Of a stretch of DNA of 47,612 bases, positions 1-11,432 are shown in pieces (the stretch's first letter is position 1; each line of letters starts with the position of its first letter). The stretch lies in contig ML976674.1 in the NCBI GenBank assembly GCA_010015655.1, positions 258,234 through 305,845 on the forward strand, written 5' to 3'. The DNA is from Bimuria novae-zelandiae CBS 107.79 (lineage: Eukaryota > Ascomycota > Dothideomycetes > Pleosporales > Didymosphaeriaceae). A program made the translations under genes and the position numbers. The notes below the pieces were generated by a model. It was not told the origin of the DNA and searched no databases. It was given only the letters and a program-made list of their open reading frames with translations.

Positions 1-420
1 CGCGCGCTGACTGTGGAAGCTCCTAGTCCACTTGGTCTGTAGCTCTGGCTGAGCCTTGATGAAGCGTGATACCCAGTTCTTACCCACTGGCTGTGGGGCA
101 GGGATCTGGCCGCGCGCAGCGAGTAGATGGTCGGCCATCCTACGTACGTCGATGATGTAAGGTGGAAATCCACGTCGGTTGAGGTCTAGTATCCACTCTA
201 CTAGAGCCTGCTCCTCTGTAGGATGTAGCTTTCGTTTCTGGGCGTTAGCAACGGCCCGAGGTAGGTGACCGTTGACACGTCGACGTAGGGTAGATCGATC
301 GATATCATAGAGCCTTGCAGCGTTTCGGTAGCTAGAAACCTGTCTTATCTGAATCGCATGGGTCGATAGAGCTAGCCTGGCTTCCTTTTCAAGCTGGCGG
401 GTGCGTTGTGTGGTGGGCAT
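1..420 (-). CDS. Pogo/Fot-type transposase, N-terminal 140 residues, open to the window edge
   Basis: Starting at the ATG at 420-418, the minus strand is open for 140 codons and leaves the window. The start MPTTQRTRQLEKEARLAL is followed by a psq/Tc5-like helix-turn-helix (about residues 25-50, with NAARLYDIDRSTLRRRVNG) and a second CENP-B-like helix-turn-helix (about residues 60-105, LHPTEEQALVEWILDLNRRG). This is the DNA-binding half of pogo/Fot/Tan1 transposases, which bind the terminal repeats in the nucleus; the catalytic DDE half lies outside the window. No stops or frameshifts are seen, in contrast to the right-hand copy at 47279. If the unseen part is also intact this could be a working transposase. 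Confidence 0.88.
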   Translation of the reverse strand, partial: MPTTQRTRQLEKEARLALSTHAIQIRQVSSYRNAARLYDIDRSTLRRRVNGHLPRAVANAQKRKLHPTEEQALVEWILDLNRRGFPPYIIDVRRMADHLLAARGQIPAPQPVGKNWVSRFIKAQPELQTKWTRSFHSQRA

Positions 421-502
421 CGTGGGTGTTGTGTAGAGACGCGTCGCGATCTTGGTGGGGTGGCTCAGTGACTGGTGTGGCTCAATGACTGGTGAAACAC
501 GT
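1..502 (-). mobile_element. Fot/pogo-like DNA transposon, 5' part (left copy, runs off window)
   Basis: Its terminal inverted repeat ends at 502 with ...GGTGAAACACGT and is followed by TA (503-504), the target site of pogo/Tc1 elements. The 47196-47612 sequence is its reverse complement, so this is one of two inverted copies bracketing the window. Subterminally it carries two close copies of a GACTGGTG(T/A) motif (TCAGTGACTGGTG and TCAATGACTGGTG). It is barely touched by RIP, unlike the sequence it sits in. It interrupts a Copia element: the same Copia sequence without the insertion is seen at 27861-27875, where TA at 27866-27867 is the empty site. Confidence 0.9.
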
Positions 503-504
503 TA

Positions 505-2062
505 GTTATAGTTATTATTAAGCCGCTGTACGGCATTGCTGAAGCAGGTGCCTATTAGTGGTTAACGTATAATAAACACTATACTAAGACTCTCTACATA
601 GTAATATCTACTTATAATCTATACTTACTTATTAGTAAGGCTAGTAGCAAGTGCTTCAGCATTATTAGTATACAAACTAACGACACGCTTAGTCTGTCTA
701 ACAAAGCTTTTATAGACCTTAAGGACTAAGAGCTATGTTTTAAGGCCAAGCCTAAGTAGTTTCTCTCACCAGACGCGCAAATTAACTTTAATAGCTATAT
801 TATTAAGCTTAATAATAATAGTCGCGCTATTACTCTGCGCCAAAAGAAGTAAGGCGAGAAGCTAGAAATAGCTAATAATAAGTAATTATATATTTAATAG
901 CGCGCTCAAGGTGCTTATATTACGATAATTTATTAACCTAAGGCGAGCTTTAACCTCGCCGCCGTAGCTCAAGCAAGTAAGCCTATAAAAGAAGAAATTA
1001 CTAGATTAAATAAGCGCATTATTTAGTAAAAGGAGAATATTACTCGCGGCCTTAACTTTATCCTACTAGACTTAAGCAACTTAAAGCTGTACGCCTTTAT
1101 TAACGCATTATTTACTAATAATAAGGACATGTTATTATAAATAGGCTTTGTAATTACGCTTAGTAATAAGACTAAAGATGGGGATCGTAACTTTAAGTTT
1201 ACTAGTAATATTATTTACTAGTTATTTATTAAGTGTAAACGCGTTACTTGCAGCGTCCTTATATCTAAGATCTACGCGATAGCCTATAGAGTCGACATTA
1301 TAATTACAATTAGTAGTATAATTAACATAATTATGTAGCGACTTAACCTCCTTAATATCTCTATCGTCGTGTGCACTAACTTACGCTCCTTATATAATTA
1401 CTTTATTAAGCTCTACACTACTAAGGAGAAGCGCCTTATAATTAATATTATAGCTCTGCGTAAGGCCTATAAGCGCAATAATTTTATAGATATCTACTAG
1501 ATTAATAGACGTGATAATCTAGCAGACTTAATAACTAAGGCTAGCTCTAACTTAGCTATAGAGTATCTTATTAACTATAACTAGCTTGAGCTTCGCGTGC
1601 AAGGCTAGGTCAATCGTGCTAAAGTTAACACCCTAGAGTATAATTATAACAGCAAGAAGTAGTAAGTCTGCAAAAGAAGTAGCGAGATAGGCACTAAGAG
1701 GACGCGCACTAGCGCTAGTCTAGTTAGAAAACTAGTAACTGTTATAGATTATGTTTTATTGTAGATTTGAGCGTTCTGGGCTGAACTGGCCACATGTAGC
1801 ATAAAAGAAAAGATAGCCAGTGTTGGCTTTAAACCTGCGCAACACTACTATAGCTTTTACTACTATGTAGTTTGCCTACGGTTTATTGCGTAGTTTGCCT
1901 ATGGTTTGTTACGCTAGTCCTGATTAGGCTAGTAAGGGACAAACCACGCTCGATAAATACTTCTCACAATAGCCCACCACAATAGATCTGCAATTAAGAA
2001 TCAAATCAATACCACATCGTTGCAACGAAGTCTTGATCCAACAGCCTATTGCCGTATCAATA
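505..2062 (+). mobile_element. 3' part of a Copia-A-family retrotransposon (RT end, RNase H, 3' LTR)
   Basis: This is collinear with 27868-29425 of the full-length Copia-A element across its whole length, ending in a 242-bp LTR (1821-2062). The reading sense is plus: the decayed frame gives the end of reverse transcriptase and RNase H. Both copies carry many TAA/TAG codons where CAA/CAG are expected, and they differ mainly by C/T and G/A transitions, as RIP predicts. The 5' part lies beyond the Fot/pogo element at 1-502. The 3' junction is at 2062/2063, where a Gypsy-like fragment begins; CCTGT (2063-2067) would be the 3' target duplication, but its 5' partner is outside the window. Confidence 0.88.
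1821..2062 (+). repeat. 3' LTR of the left Copia-A-family copy
   Basis: 242 bp, starting TGTTGG and ending ...ATCAATA (TTAACA in the least mutated copy at 23850). Same length and alignable throughout with the LTRs at 23609-23850 and 29184-29425. Differences are mostly C-to-T. Confidence 0.87.
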
Positions 2063-2841
2063 CCTGTAGGTTTACTTTTATCTTACGGGTTAACTACTTC
2101 TATATATCTTTTATTAATATAGAAAATACCTTAGCCCTATTTCTTAGACGTTAATTACGCTAATCTAGGACTATAAAGGCTATAGCTAATACTCTTTAAA
2201 GCTTTATTAATAGTTTCTTACTTTTTTAGTCACGAATATAAGTGCCTAAACTTCTAATTTAGATTAATTTCTTCACTAGGGCTAGTTTAACTATATTCTT
2301 TTTTATTTAAGTTAGGCCGAGGATTAGATCTTACATCCCGTTATTAGGTAAGGCATATAGCTATATTAGATCTATATAGCTATTAATATTTACTTCTAAT
2401 TAGACTACTTTACGTACAAAGAGTCGCATGTCTTTAATACTAATAACCTCTTATAAATAGGATAGGTTCTTGCGCTATAGGTAGGCTTTTATTATTTATT
2501 TTTCTAATATAAATCTTAAGGTTAAATAACTTAAATAAATTATTATTAATGCAAACATAACATTATTAATAAGTAAGTGTACTATTATTAGTATTAAGTC
2601 TAGCTATAGCTTTTAAAAGTTATTAAAACTTATCTTTTACCCTTCTCTTACTTTTACCTTTTAGCGGCGACTATTGCTAAGAGGATCTAGTTTTCTAAAT
2701 TAGTAAAGGCTATATTAAACTCTTTATTAAAAGATCCTTTAGTAGCAGATATAACGGCGCAAACTTGTACTAGCTTTATTATAAGTGAAAGTTTATACTA
2801 CTTTACACAGTGTCCAGTATTTTTATAATAAAAATAAAAAC
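2063..2841 (-). mobile_element. Decayed Ty3/Gypsy fragment (end of gag and aspartic protease)
   Basis: Minus-strand conceptual translation, read through RIP-type stops, gives a segment with NNLFKLFNLKIYI followed about 70 residues later by DLILGLTWIKKN. In Ty3/Gypsy polyproteins the protease has FID..FA...NL.. after its catalytic Asp and then D(L/M)ILG.PWL; these two landmarks are in the right order and spacing. The left end is cut at 2062/2063 by the Copia LTR, so the Copia element inserted into the Gypsy element. Reverse transcriptase and integrase are not in the window. Confidence 0.55.
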
Positions 2842-3054
2842 TGTCTGCACAGCCTCGCCTTCCGCACTAAGGGAACTGTGTAACCCTATCATACCCCTGT
2901 ACCCCCTCACTTCTAGTTAACCTGATACTGTACCGAAACCCCTTCGCCTCCACACCACCTGGTACTCTATCACATCCACAAGAACTGGAAGGAAGGTATA
3001 TAGAACTATCATAGCACACACACAAGACAAGACAGACACCAGATACCAAAGACA
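2842..3054 (-). repeat. Possible LTR (213 bp, TGTCT...AGACA) with little RIP
   Basis: This GC-balanced island starts TGTCTGCACAGCC and ends CCAAAGACA, so its ends are inverted (TGTCT/AGACA) as in LTRs. It sits directly beside the Gypsy fragment on the side where that minus-strand element would have its 5' LTR. Against this: the flanking 5-mers (AAAAC, GAGAG) do not match, no second copy is in the window, and the distance to the protease is short for a full gag. A solo LTR or an LTR of another element is equally possible. A 60-codon minus-strand open frame inside it is probably fortuitous. Confidence 0.4.
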
Positions 3055-3099
3055 GAGAGTTACTTGTTTATTTCTTGCTACCTGTGAACCGACAAAAAC

Positions 3100-5747
3100 T
3101 ATTCTTTTTACGGGTTTCTATTACCTTACGCGATACCTACGTGGCTTATTTTTAGGTATTAATAAACCTATGTCCTATAGCTCTATTTATTACTTAGTGT
3201 TTTTTTTCTTAGCTTCGTCGGCTAGATATCCTTCTAGGGTTAGCTTAGGTAGGTTCCTAATCTATCTCGTCTAGGACACCGTTCTTAGCAGAAAACCTTA
3301 GTAGTTATAATATATTTTAGTAGAGATTTTCTTTAATCTTATTAACTTTCTTTTAGACTCCTTGCAGGTCCTTATGATTATTTATATTTACTATAATTAT
3401 TTAGTCCCGTAAGTCCTTGCGGAGGCTTTAAAGGTATTAATTCTTTAGAATCTCTTAACTATACTCCTTAGCTTTTAGTTTCTTTATTATATTATAAGTA
3501 AGCGGTTTCTCGCGATTTTTTTTGCTAGATACTTATAAAAGTTATAGTCTAATAACTTCTAGAGGTTAGCTTTAGTGCATTCTAGGTGGTAATCTAAATA
3601 CGTAATTCTTACTATCGCTATATATCTTATTAATAAACTAATAATATATCTAAGTATATATTTAGGGTAGTCCTTATCCTCTAGGAACTTATATCATATT
3701 ACTATTCTAAAGCAGTAGTAATCCTGTTATTTGCTATTAAAGTAGGCTAAATTAAAAATATTAGGATAGTAGTTTCTTCCTTAGTTTAAGATAAGCTCTA
3801 CTATTAATCTCTTTAGTAGCTCTATCTATTAGTATACTTCTAATAGCTAATTTATACCTCTTATCTCTTAAAAGTATTATTATATTATTAGGGATTCTTA
3901 GCGCTCCCTTACTATTTCTTTAGTTAGTCCTCTTACTCCTTATAATAGAGTCTAAAAGGTATCTTAGAAGCTAATAAATGCTTTAATTTTACTTAGAAAT
4001 TACTATATTTTATTATTGTCAACTCTTAACGCCTAGAGTTTAGTTATAAATAGGGAGGCTATTTTTTTATTTCCCTAGCTATTGCTCCTTTATAAGCTAA
4101 TAGCTCGATACGCATAATTATTTACGCTAAGATATAAATTTTTAGTAAAAGGTCTTATTCTTATTTCTATAACTTTTTTATTTAGTAAAGATAGTTTTGC
4201 TAGTGTTAAGTATTTATTAAGACTTCTTTTTAATTACTTGCTACGGAGGGTTATATTTTTTCCAAGTCTAGGTATTACCTTTATAGTATTTATCTACGTA
4301 AGTCCTTTAACTTCGTGTGCTACTTTGTAGCTTTACTCTATAGTTATATTTAGAATCTTCTTATCCCGCGATAGGTAAAAGTAATTAAATTTAATATAAG
4401 GGGCTAGGTGCTTAAGGAGCTAAAAGTGCTAAAAGAATACTTATAAATTTAATAAAGAGTCTAAAGTTAAGCTTTAGGCGTTAAACTTATATATCTAGGG
4501 TTCGTATAACTGAGGGTTAAAGATCCGAGGCAATAACTGGGCGTAGGCTATTATAACTAATACTACTAAATTTACTTATTTACTAGCTCGTCCTCTATGC
4601 CTACTCCATTACGCGTAGTTAGTTATCCTCTATAGCATTTCTACGTATTATATAAATATAATTTTAGGAAAATTAATTCCTGTGCCTAGCGCTAATATAT
4701 CTATAATAAGCTCTTTAATTATTAGCTACTACACTAGCTACTTAGCGTAATTAATATTACTAGTGTAGTAGTACGCGTACTTAAGCGCTTCTTCTAAGTT
4801 TTTATATTATTATTTATTATAATAGTATACTATTTTCTTTTTTCTTAACTAAGTAGCTACTACTACTATTATTAATATATAGCCAGCGCCGTATCCTGCG
4901 TCCTACTACACTTACACTATAATATATAGTACTAAGTATTTAGCTAAATAGTACTTACTTAAATATATATTATGTATAAAAGTAGTATGCTTATTACTAA
5001 CTCTTTCTTCCTTATTAGTTAGAGTATTACTGTAAGTAGCATAATTAGACACGATAGTAGCTAGAAATTCTTTAATAGCACTAGCTTTAGTTACTAGTTA
5101 CTTAACGTAATAATAAGATAATATTTATTTACTACTACTTACTATAGTAGCCCTTTACTACTAAGTATATTAGCGTACTTTAAAAAGTTACTATTACTAA
5201 TTATATTGCCTATCACGTTTGCGCTAACCACTATAATTATAGTTAAACTACTTTTACTATACTTTTACGTAATATAATTAATACCACGCTTTTATATATA
5301 GTCTACTAAATTCTTAATAAGCGTGTAGTATGGCACTATAACTACTATTACACTAATATTATCTAGGTAAGCTAGTACGCTAAATAGTAAGCTTTTACCT
5401 CTATTCATTAATAGTATAATAACTAGTAGCGTTTACCTATTTATTACTACGTAGAGTGCTAGCTCCTACTTTATAGATTAGAATCTAACGTCCTACTTAC
5501 TAAGTACCTACTATATTACCTTATAGACTACCTTCGTTTTCGCGCCTTTATTTTTCCGCCTTAACGTAGTCCTTCTACCCTAATTATTATTATTACTAGC
5601 GTTATTACTAGCGTTGTTATTAGCATTATTAATAACGTTATTACCTTTATTATTATTAATATTATTATTAACACTACGCCCTCGTTTCCTAACTTTCCTT
5701 TTAATTAGATTTATACTACCTATCTAAGTTACCTTCTTCTTCTTCTT

Positions 5748-5835
<88 letters not shown>

Positions 5836-7960
5836 GCTACCTACTTTATCGCGTTTAGCCCTAAAAAGTAATGCTATATAGTACTAAGTAGTTAAAACGC
5901 TTTAATTAAGCGCACGCTAAGATGCTTAATAATATTTATTAGTATACTATAGCAACTAACGTTTATTATTATTATTCTTATGATTTATAGCTCTATTATG
6001 TTCTTGCCATTCTTTATATTAACCTTAGCCTTGTTTACCTTACCTATCTTATCTTAATAGCTCTTACTAAATAGCTTTTTAACTATAATATAGCTAATAC
6101 TAATAGCGACGTGCCTATAGTTAAGTGTCTATAGTACTACACTAAGCCTCTTACTTATCTCTTGCTTTAGCATCCGCGTAAGCTAGTCTATCTCCTATAG
6201 GCCCTACTTATCCGTCCACACGTAGTCGCTAAAGCTATTATTAGGTACCTATATAATAAGATACTTATAGAATAATTATAAGTACGCGGAGTATAGCACT
6301 ATAATCTATCCTAGCTATAATAGTAAAAAGCGCTGCACTCCCTTTAGCTTATTTTACTATAACTATAACTTATAATAGTAAGTTACTATAATTACCTGCC
6401 TATTTATAATAAAGAGGTTATAGTCCTATAGTAACCTGTTCTAATACTATATTAATATAATCTTTAATCTCTTGCTTAGCTATCTAGACGTTATATGTGC
6501 CTAGAATCTTAGTAGTATTAAAAAGTAGTTTACATAACCTAGGTATTACTTAACTTATTTTATATTTTACTACCTATCGCTTGTCTATAGCCTGCGGTCC
6601 TACCTAGTCTATTTAGCTTATATTGGTATCTACTCTAGCTTATTCATAAAACTATTATTATAGTGCTACACGCAAGACACGTCTTGCTATTTAAATATAA
6701 CATTATTAATAAGCCTCTTAAGTAAAATAGGAAACTAATCTTTTACCCTTATTTCCTAAAATAGCCTCTCTTATAGTATTTACTCTACCTTTACTACTAT
6801 GTCTTACGCCATCTGGCGAAAGTAGCTAATGTAAATAGGCTAGCTATATAGATAAAAAATAGTTTTATTTTTTAACTAGTACGCGTTGCCTAAATTACTC
6901 GCTACTAGTAAAATATACTTACTATAAGCTAGTAAGCTAAGCGCCTTATTTATTACGATATAGAAACTATTAGATAGATACTTCTCTCTATATTTTAAAA
7001 AGTACTCTAAATTCTTATTAGTCTATTTATCGCGGCTCGTAAATAAAAGTAGCCTCTCCACGCTAAATACGTGTATATAGTATACTACACCTACTAATAT
7101 ATATAAGTAGTGATTTACCATACATAAGTAATTTAAGTTACTATTAATGCCTAATATAGTAAGAAAGTAGAAGAGCCTTCTACTAAATAGCTTATTAACT
7201 ATTATTATAAAGGAAAATAATATAAGTAAGTTAAGTAACGCTATAAGATAAACTTTATACTACGCTTTATTATTATTATTATCATCGCCTTAGTCTAGTG
7301 CCCTTTATGGTGCTGGTATAAGCTTTTTCTATGTAACTATTTAGCGAAATAGCTCTCGCACGTTTTTTATTAAGTTCCTCTTACTTTAACTAGCGCCTAT
7401 ATTATATATAGGCTAATTACTATTATTCTCTAATTTAAAGCTAAGGATAGGGTTAGCGAAGTTATTATTCTTCTTATCCTTATTATTATTACTACTACCT
7501 TTATTATTATTACCTTCTTTCTTTTTTTCTTCCTCTTCGTCTCTCTTTTTCTTTTCTCCTTTTTTTCCCCCTTCCTCTTCCCCATCCTGCGCCACCGCCG
7601 CTGCTACTAGTCTTACTTTTACGTTAACTATAAAGCGTAGAGCGTAGTAAATAAACTTAACTATATAGCTAGCGTACTAAGCCTAACTCTTTAGATTCTA
7701 TAATTAAGCTATAGGCTAATAGTTAATCTCTTATTACTTTATACTTTTTAATTACTACCTTATCTTTCGCCTAAGTATTAATATCCCTTTAATACTTCTT
7801 TTTATTAGTAGCTTTATTAGCTTTACTACCTGCTATAGGTTTACCTTATCTTAATTAAGTAGCCTGGTCTAATACGTAAGATATATAAAATTATTATTAA
7901 TAAAGTACTTTAGCTAGTCTTATCTATTTTTATAACTTAAGTATTTATAACTTATGTCTT
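3100..7960 (-). pseudogene. RIP-destroyed RecQ-type helicase of the fungal telomere-linked kind
   Basis: Read on the minus strand through RIP stops, SF2 helicase motifs appear in order: Walker A as NRGKSLLFSVLAYLDN (about 5391-5408 for the GKS; family GGGKSLLF); motif Ia VIVPYYTLIKNLVDYI (about 5300-5345); the DECH box decayed to NKYY after VVV (about 5110-5145); motif V ALGTGINFP (about 4668-4694); and motif VI as WSRHRGRA (about 4585-4610). The N-terminal part (about 6600-7380) has the long conserved region of these fungal proteins, e.g. SLLAYSKYI..ASNLGNAY and RELFR....LIPAPQRALD. At 7413-7595 lies a Lys/Glu/Asn-rich linker. Such RecQ-like helicases are typical of fungal subtelomeres and can occur dispersed. 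Exact ends and introns cannot be set. Confidence 0.72.
5733..5835. repeat. (CTT)n(CTA)n trinucleotide array inside the helicase pseudogene
   Basis: About five CTT units pass directly into about 29 uninterrupted CTA units. On the coding (minus) strand this is (TAG)n followed by (AAG)n, or GTA/GAA in another frame. A CAG-type coding repeat turned into TAG by C-to-T change at CpA would give exactly this. It lies between the N-terminal region and Walker A of the helicase, where a low-complexity linker is plausible. Confidence 0.9.
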
Positions 7961-8847
7961 TCTTTTGTGCACGTTCTTTATTAGCTTTTATTCTCCTAAT
8001 TACTTACTAATAATATTTATTACTACGCGGGGTATAAGCGGTGCGCTATTATTATTAATTATATTTATATTAGCTTTAGTAGTAATATAAATAATAAAGT
8101 AGCACTATAGTCTCCTAATATATAATAAGATCTATATGTTTACCTTTTTATATAACGTACTTATCTCGTCCTTTTATACTTACTTATACTTTTTCTTATA
8201 TTGCTTTTTGTCACGAGTCGTAGGTCGAGGGCCCTCGACGGCCCTAGTCCGCTCTAGACCAGCGCTATTCGGGCCTTCCGCCTATCTACTTCCCTCGCCG
8301 CAGCCCTTCTCTTCCCTCTCTAAGGGATCGCCTTAGTACTGTGGATAGACTGAGTCGCCCGTAGTCAGGGCGCTTTTTTACACTTTTATAGTATATCTTT
8401 ACTTATAGTAATAAAGCCTAGACTATATCTACTACCCTTATATTAATATTAAAACGCGTTTAGCGGCTTGCTTAGCTCTTAAATTAGTAGGCTTAGTAGT
8501 AGTAATAGCTAAATATTCTATAGTATAGCTATAGGCTACTAACAGTAGTAGTAGTTTATAATAGCTTTTTTTTAATATTTAAAATAGAAGTGTACTAATT
8601 ACGTAGGTATACGTTAATATTTTATAACGCTATATAATACTCTTTATATATAAGCATGCGATATCTATTTAGATATAAAAGCTACTCTTATATATTATTA
8701 AGTATAATAATAATTAATAGTAACTAAGCGTGTCGCTATACGCATTTTAATATTAATATTAATATTAATGGTAATAGTAAACTTACTAATGCTATTACCT
8801 ATACTACTAGCAGCCGTGCATCTTAGTAGTACTCTATAATCCTAACT
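7961..8847. other. Unassigned AT-rich stretch with a GC-rich island at about 8212-8375
   Basis: Most of this interval is RIP-like AT-rich sequence in which I recognise no protein. It includes a short (ATATTA)n-like run at about 8744-8769. The exception is an abrupt GC-rich, un-RIPed island at about 8212-8375. A 66-codon plus-strand open frame (8136-8336) spans the border of the two compositions and resembles nothing known to me. The island may be the un-RIPed end of an element or of the helicase locus. Confidence 0.45.
8224..8239. other. 16-bp perfect palindrome GTCGAGGGCCCTCGAC
   Basis: A perfect inverted repeat with no spacer, at the left edge of the GC-rich island. It could be a protein-binding site or an old element terminus; no function can be assigned. 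Confidence 0.8.
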
Positions 8848-9488
8848 GTCGCGGGAATTATCCCTTGTAGGTACCCTGATCGGAAGGATCCGGTGTAACG
8901 GGCAAACATAACACCGAATGCTCGGAATAAATACTGCTCTTACAGCAACTTTTTATATATTACTAATCAATCAATTCTATCTCCGAACTATATACTATCC
9001 AGCTCGTTTTACCCTCCAGAATAGTTATAGGCCTAAATTATAATTAATCTTATAATGGATTGCAAAGAAGATCGCACGACTAAAGCTTGCTTACTTATAA
9101 TACCTAATTAGTACCTATAATTATGATTACGATTAATTATACTATACAGATCCGCTAAATTGCTAATACCTATATAATAACTACTAAGTTATATCCTACA
9201 GTCATCCGAGTGACTATTATCCTTAATTAAGCTAATAATTAGTATAAATAGTTATTTATTTAAAAGGACACTGCGCAGAAGAATATCCTCTAGTAGTATA
9301 TAAATTTTGCTATAACAGTAGTAGACCTGCCTACGTTAATAGAACTAACTAAACTGTAACTTATAGATTATAATAAGGAAACTACGTTAATAGCTTTCCT
9401 TACTACTACTTAGCAAAAGCTATTCTAGTAGGAATATAAGCAATAGGAGTGTAAAGATCTTAATTTTAAGTATTAAAAGAAAGCTCTA
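8848..9488 (+). mobile_element. Copia-B, first piece: LTR-like leader and start of gag
   Basis: An un-RIPed LTR-like leader starts at 8848 (TGTCGCGGGAATT), with a TATA-like AATAAATACTG near 8926 and a possible end ...CTATCCA near 9001. From about 9184 a decayed plus-strand gag frame runs to the TA at 9487-9488. It continues without loss of frame at 20657 (K-A-L | V-E-F-P-L-E-I-G), so the intervening 11 kb was inserted into this gag. The leader does not resemble the 3' LTR-like end of the same element at 36573-36777, so the true 5' boundary is uncertain. Confidence 0.7.
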
Positions 9489-11340
9489 ACATGTTTTATA
9501 AGCGAGCGGTCCATACAAGCGAGCGGCCCACCCCACCAACTTTTTGCAGCACATAAACTTCTACCTACTATGGCGCCCCTAATTTAGGCCTAACTAGCCT
9601 CTGCTGAGGCTGATATACACCTTGCAATCTTAGCTATTAATTAAAACTAAATTTAGTCTATAAGGGGTGCAGCATATATATTTACCGTCCCTTAAATAAC
9701 GCTCTAACGCTAACGCGCTAGAATTACTACGCAACGTAATTACTAGCCTAAATTAAAAAAGCTTACTAAGATAGAAGAGGAGGTGATTATTAGGCATATA
9801 CTTAACCTAGATTCGCGAGGATTTCCGCCCACGCTAAGTGCTGTGCAAGATATAGCAGATAAGCTACTCGCTAAGCGAGGCGCTAGACAGGTTAGTAAGT
9901 AGTGGCCACGCAACTTTGTTAAGCAAATAGATTGTCTTACTATATAATTTAATTAACTGTACAATCGGTAGAGAGCTTTGTGTGAGGATCTAGATACTAT
10001 TAGAGCTTAGTTCGAGCTTATAGCGTGCACAAAGGCTACCTATAGTATCTATAACAAGGATACCTATAAATTTAACAAGACTAGTTTTATAATAGGCAAG
10101 ATATTATCTTAGCTTATTATTATAGGCTTAAAGAGACGCGGCAGGCTAAAGGCTATTTAGCTAGGCAATCGTGGATAGACTATAGTAATCTATAGAATTA
10201 GCGCTGCTAGCTAGGCGATCCCGCCCTTTATTATCTTCGCTAGCTAGTATCACCTCTCTACCTAGTACTAGGACAATAATATACCGCGCGACTGGGCTTT
10301 CGCTATTAGCGATAATAGCTAGACTACTAATAAGCTTAGAGTAGAGTGGCTAAGGCACTTTATTAAGTATATAGTAAAGTATAGGGTAGGCGCGCGCTAG
10401 CTACTTATACTTAATAGCTATAAGAGCTATAACTTACTTGAATTTTAAGAGCTCTATAAGGAGAATAATATCTATACTTTCTATATACTACTATATTTGT
10501 CGCACTTCTTATAGCTACTTAACGTTAGCTACTTTTCGCTATTAAAGCGCGCGTATAGCTGCTAGATTAAGAGCCTAATGCGCGACTATATTAACTATAT
10601 TATAAAGCTAGAGTTTCTACTAGCCTTTTACGTAGCCTATAAATAGTTAATTATAAAGGAAAATATCTGCGCAAGCTTTTAAAGCGCTAGCCTAGTCCTA
10701 CACGACCTAAAGGTAGTAATATTAAAGCTTAATATTAAGCTTTATACGCTGACGCCACCTTTACTAGAGGTTACCCTTTAAGAAGCTAAAACACCGAGTA
10801 ACGCGCGCGAGCTAGAGGCTTAATTAATATTAATTCGCGATAGGATTTAAAGGCATAAGAGCTTATTACCTACTTTTATTATTATAGCGCTTAATTAGCT
10901 TAAAAAGGGCACTAAGGTAATAGCTTATAAAAGTATGCTTATGCGCGATTGGATCGCGAGGCTTAAGAAGGCTAATAAGGCCGCTACAACGCGTAAATAG
11001 CGCAAAAAGAAGCGGATCTAGAGGCAGGGTACCTTAATAAAGGCAAAAGCAGAGAAGATTATCGCTTAAAAGGATGTTAAGTAGTAGATAGAGGTAGAAA
11101 TACGTTAAGATAAGGCGCGATTAGGTGCTAATTGGTAGGCTTTAACACGCTGCAGCCGCTGCAAGAAGACTAGCTATAACATGCGAAAATGCAAGAACGA
11201 TATTATAGATACTATTTAATCTAGTATAGTAATTATATACTATTATCTTATTGTGTTGTTAAGATAGGTTGCTATAAAGGTATAAAAAGTTGGTGGGGTG
11301 GGCCGCTCGCTTGTATGGGCCGCTCGCTTATAAAACACGT
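9489..11340 (+). mobile_element. Complete Fot/pogo-like DNA transposon, 1852 bp (Fot-1)
   Basis: Inverted ends of about 57 bp: left ACATGTTTTATAAGCGAGCG, right the reverse complement beginning ACGTGTTTTATAAGCGAGCG. Within each terminal repeat an AAGCGAGCGG(T/C)CCA unit occurs twice, a likely transposase-binding array. TA flanks both sides (9487-9488, 11341-11342). Length and arrangement fit the Fot/Tan1 group. It sits directly against the next element, sharing the TA. Confidence 0.92.
9571..11215 (+). pseudogene. Fot-1 transposase, inactivated by RIP
   Basis: From ATG 9571 (MAPLI) the decayed frame gives a CENP-B-like DNA-binding part (HILNLDSRGFPPTLSAVQDI) and then the pogo DDE region: SYxIYNKDTY.F..., IPRDWAFAISDNS, and a long C-terminal tail with basic residues and a CxxC-like end near 11160-11185. 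Stops at TAG/TAA replace Trp and Gln codons throughout, so no functional product is possible. The group is named from order and motif resemblance. Confidence 0.82.
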
Positions 11341-11432
11341 TATCGGTGCTTTGCAAAAGACCGTCCCGACCTACTCTAGGCGCTTGTTAGGTAATCGCTT
11401 CCCCACTTTCATTGTCGCTCATACAAAATTAT

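Noticed and set aside
5749..5835. Possible CRISPR-like array
   Set aside because: Simple trinucleotide repeat without spacers, in a fungal genome.
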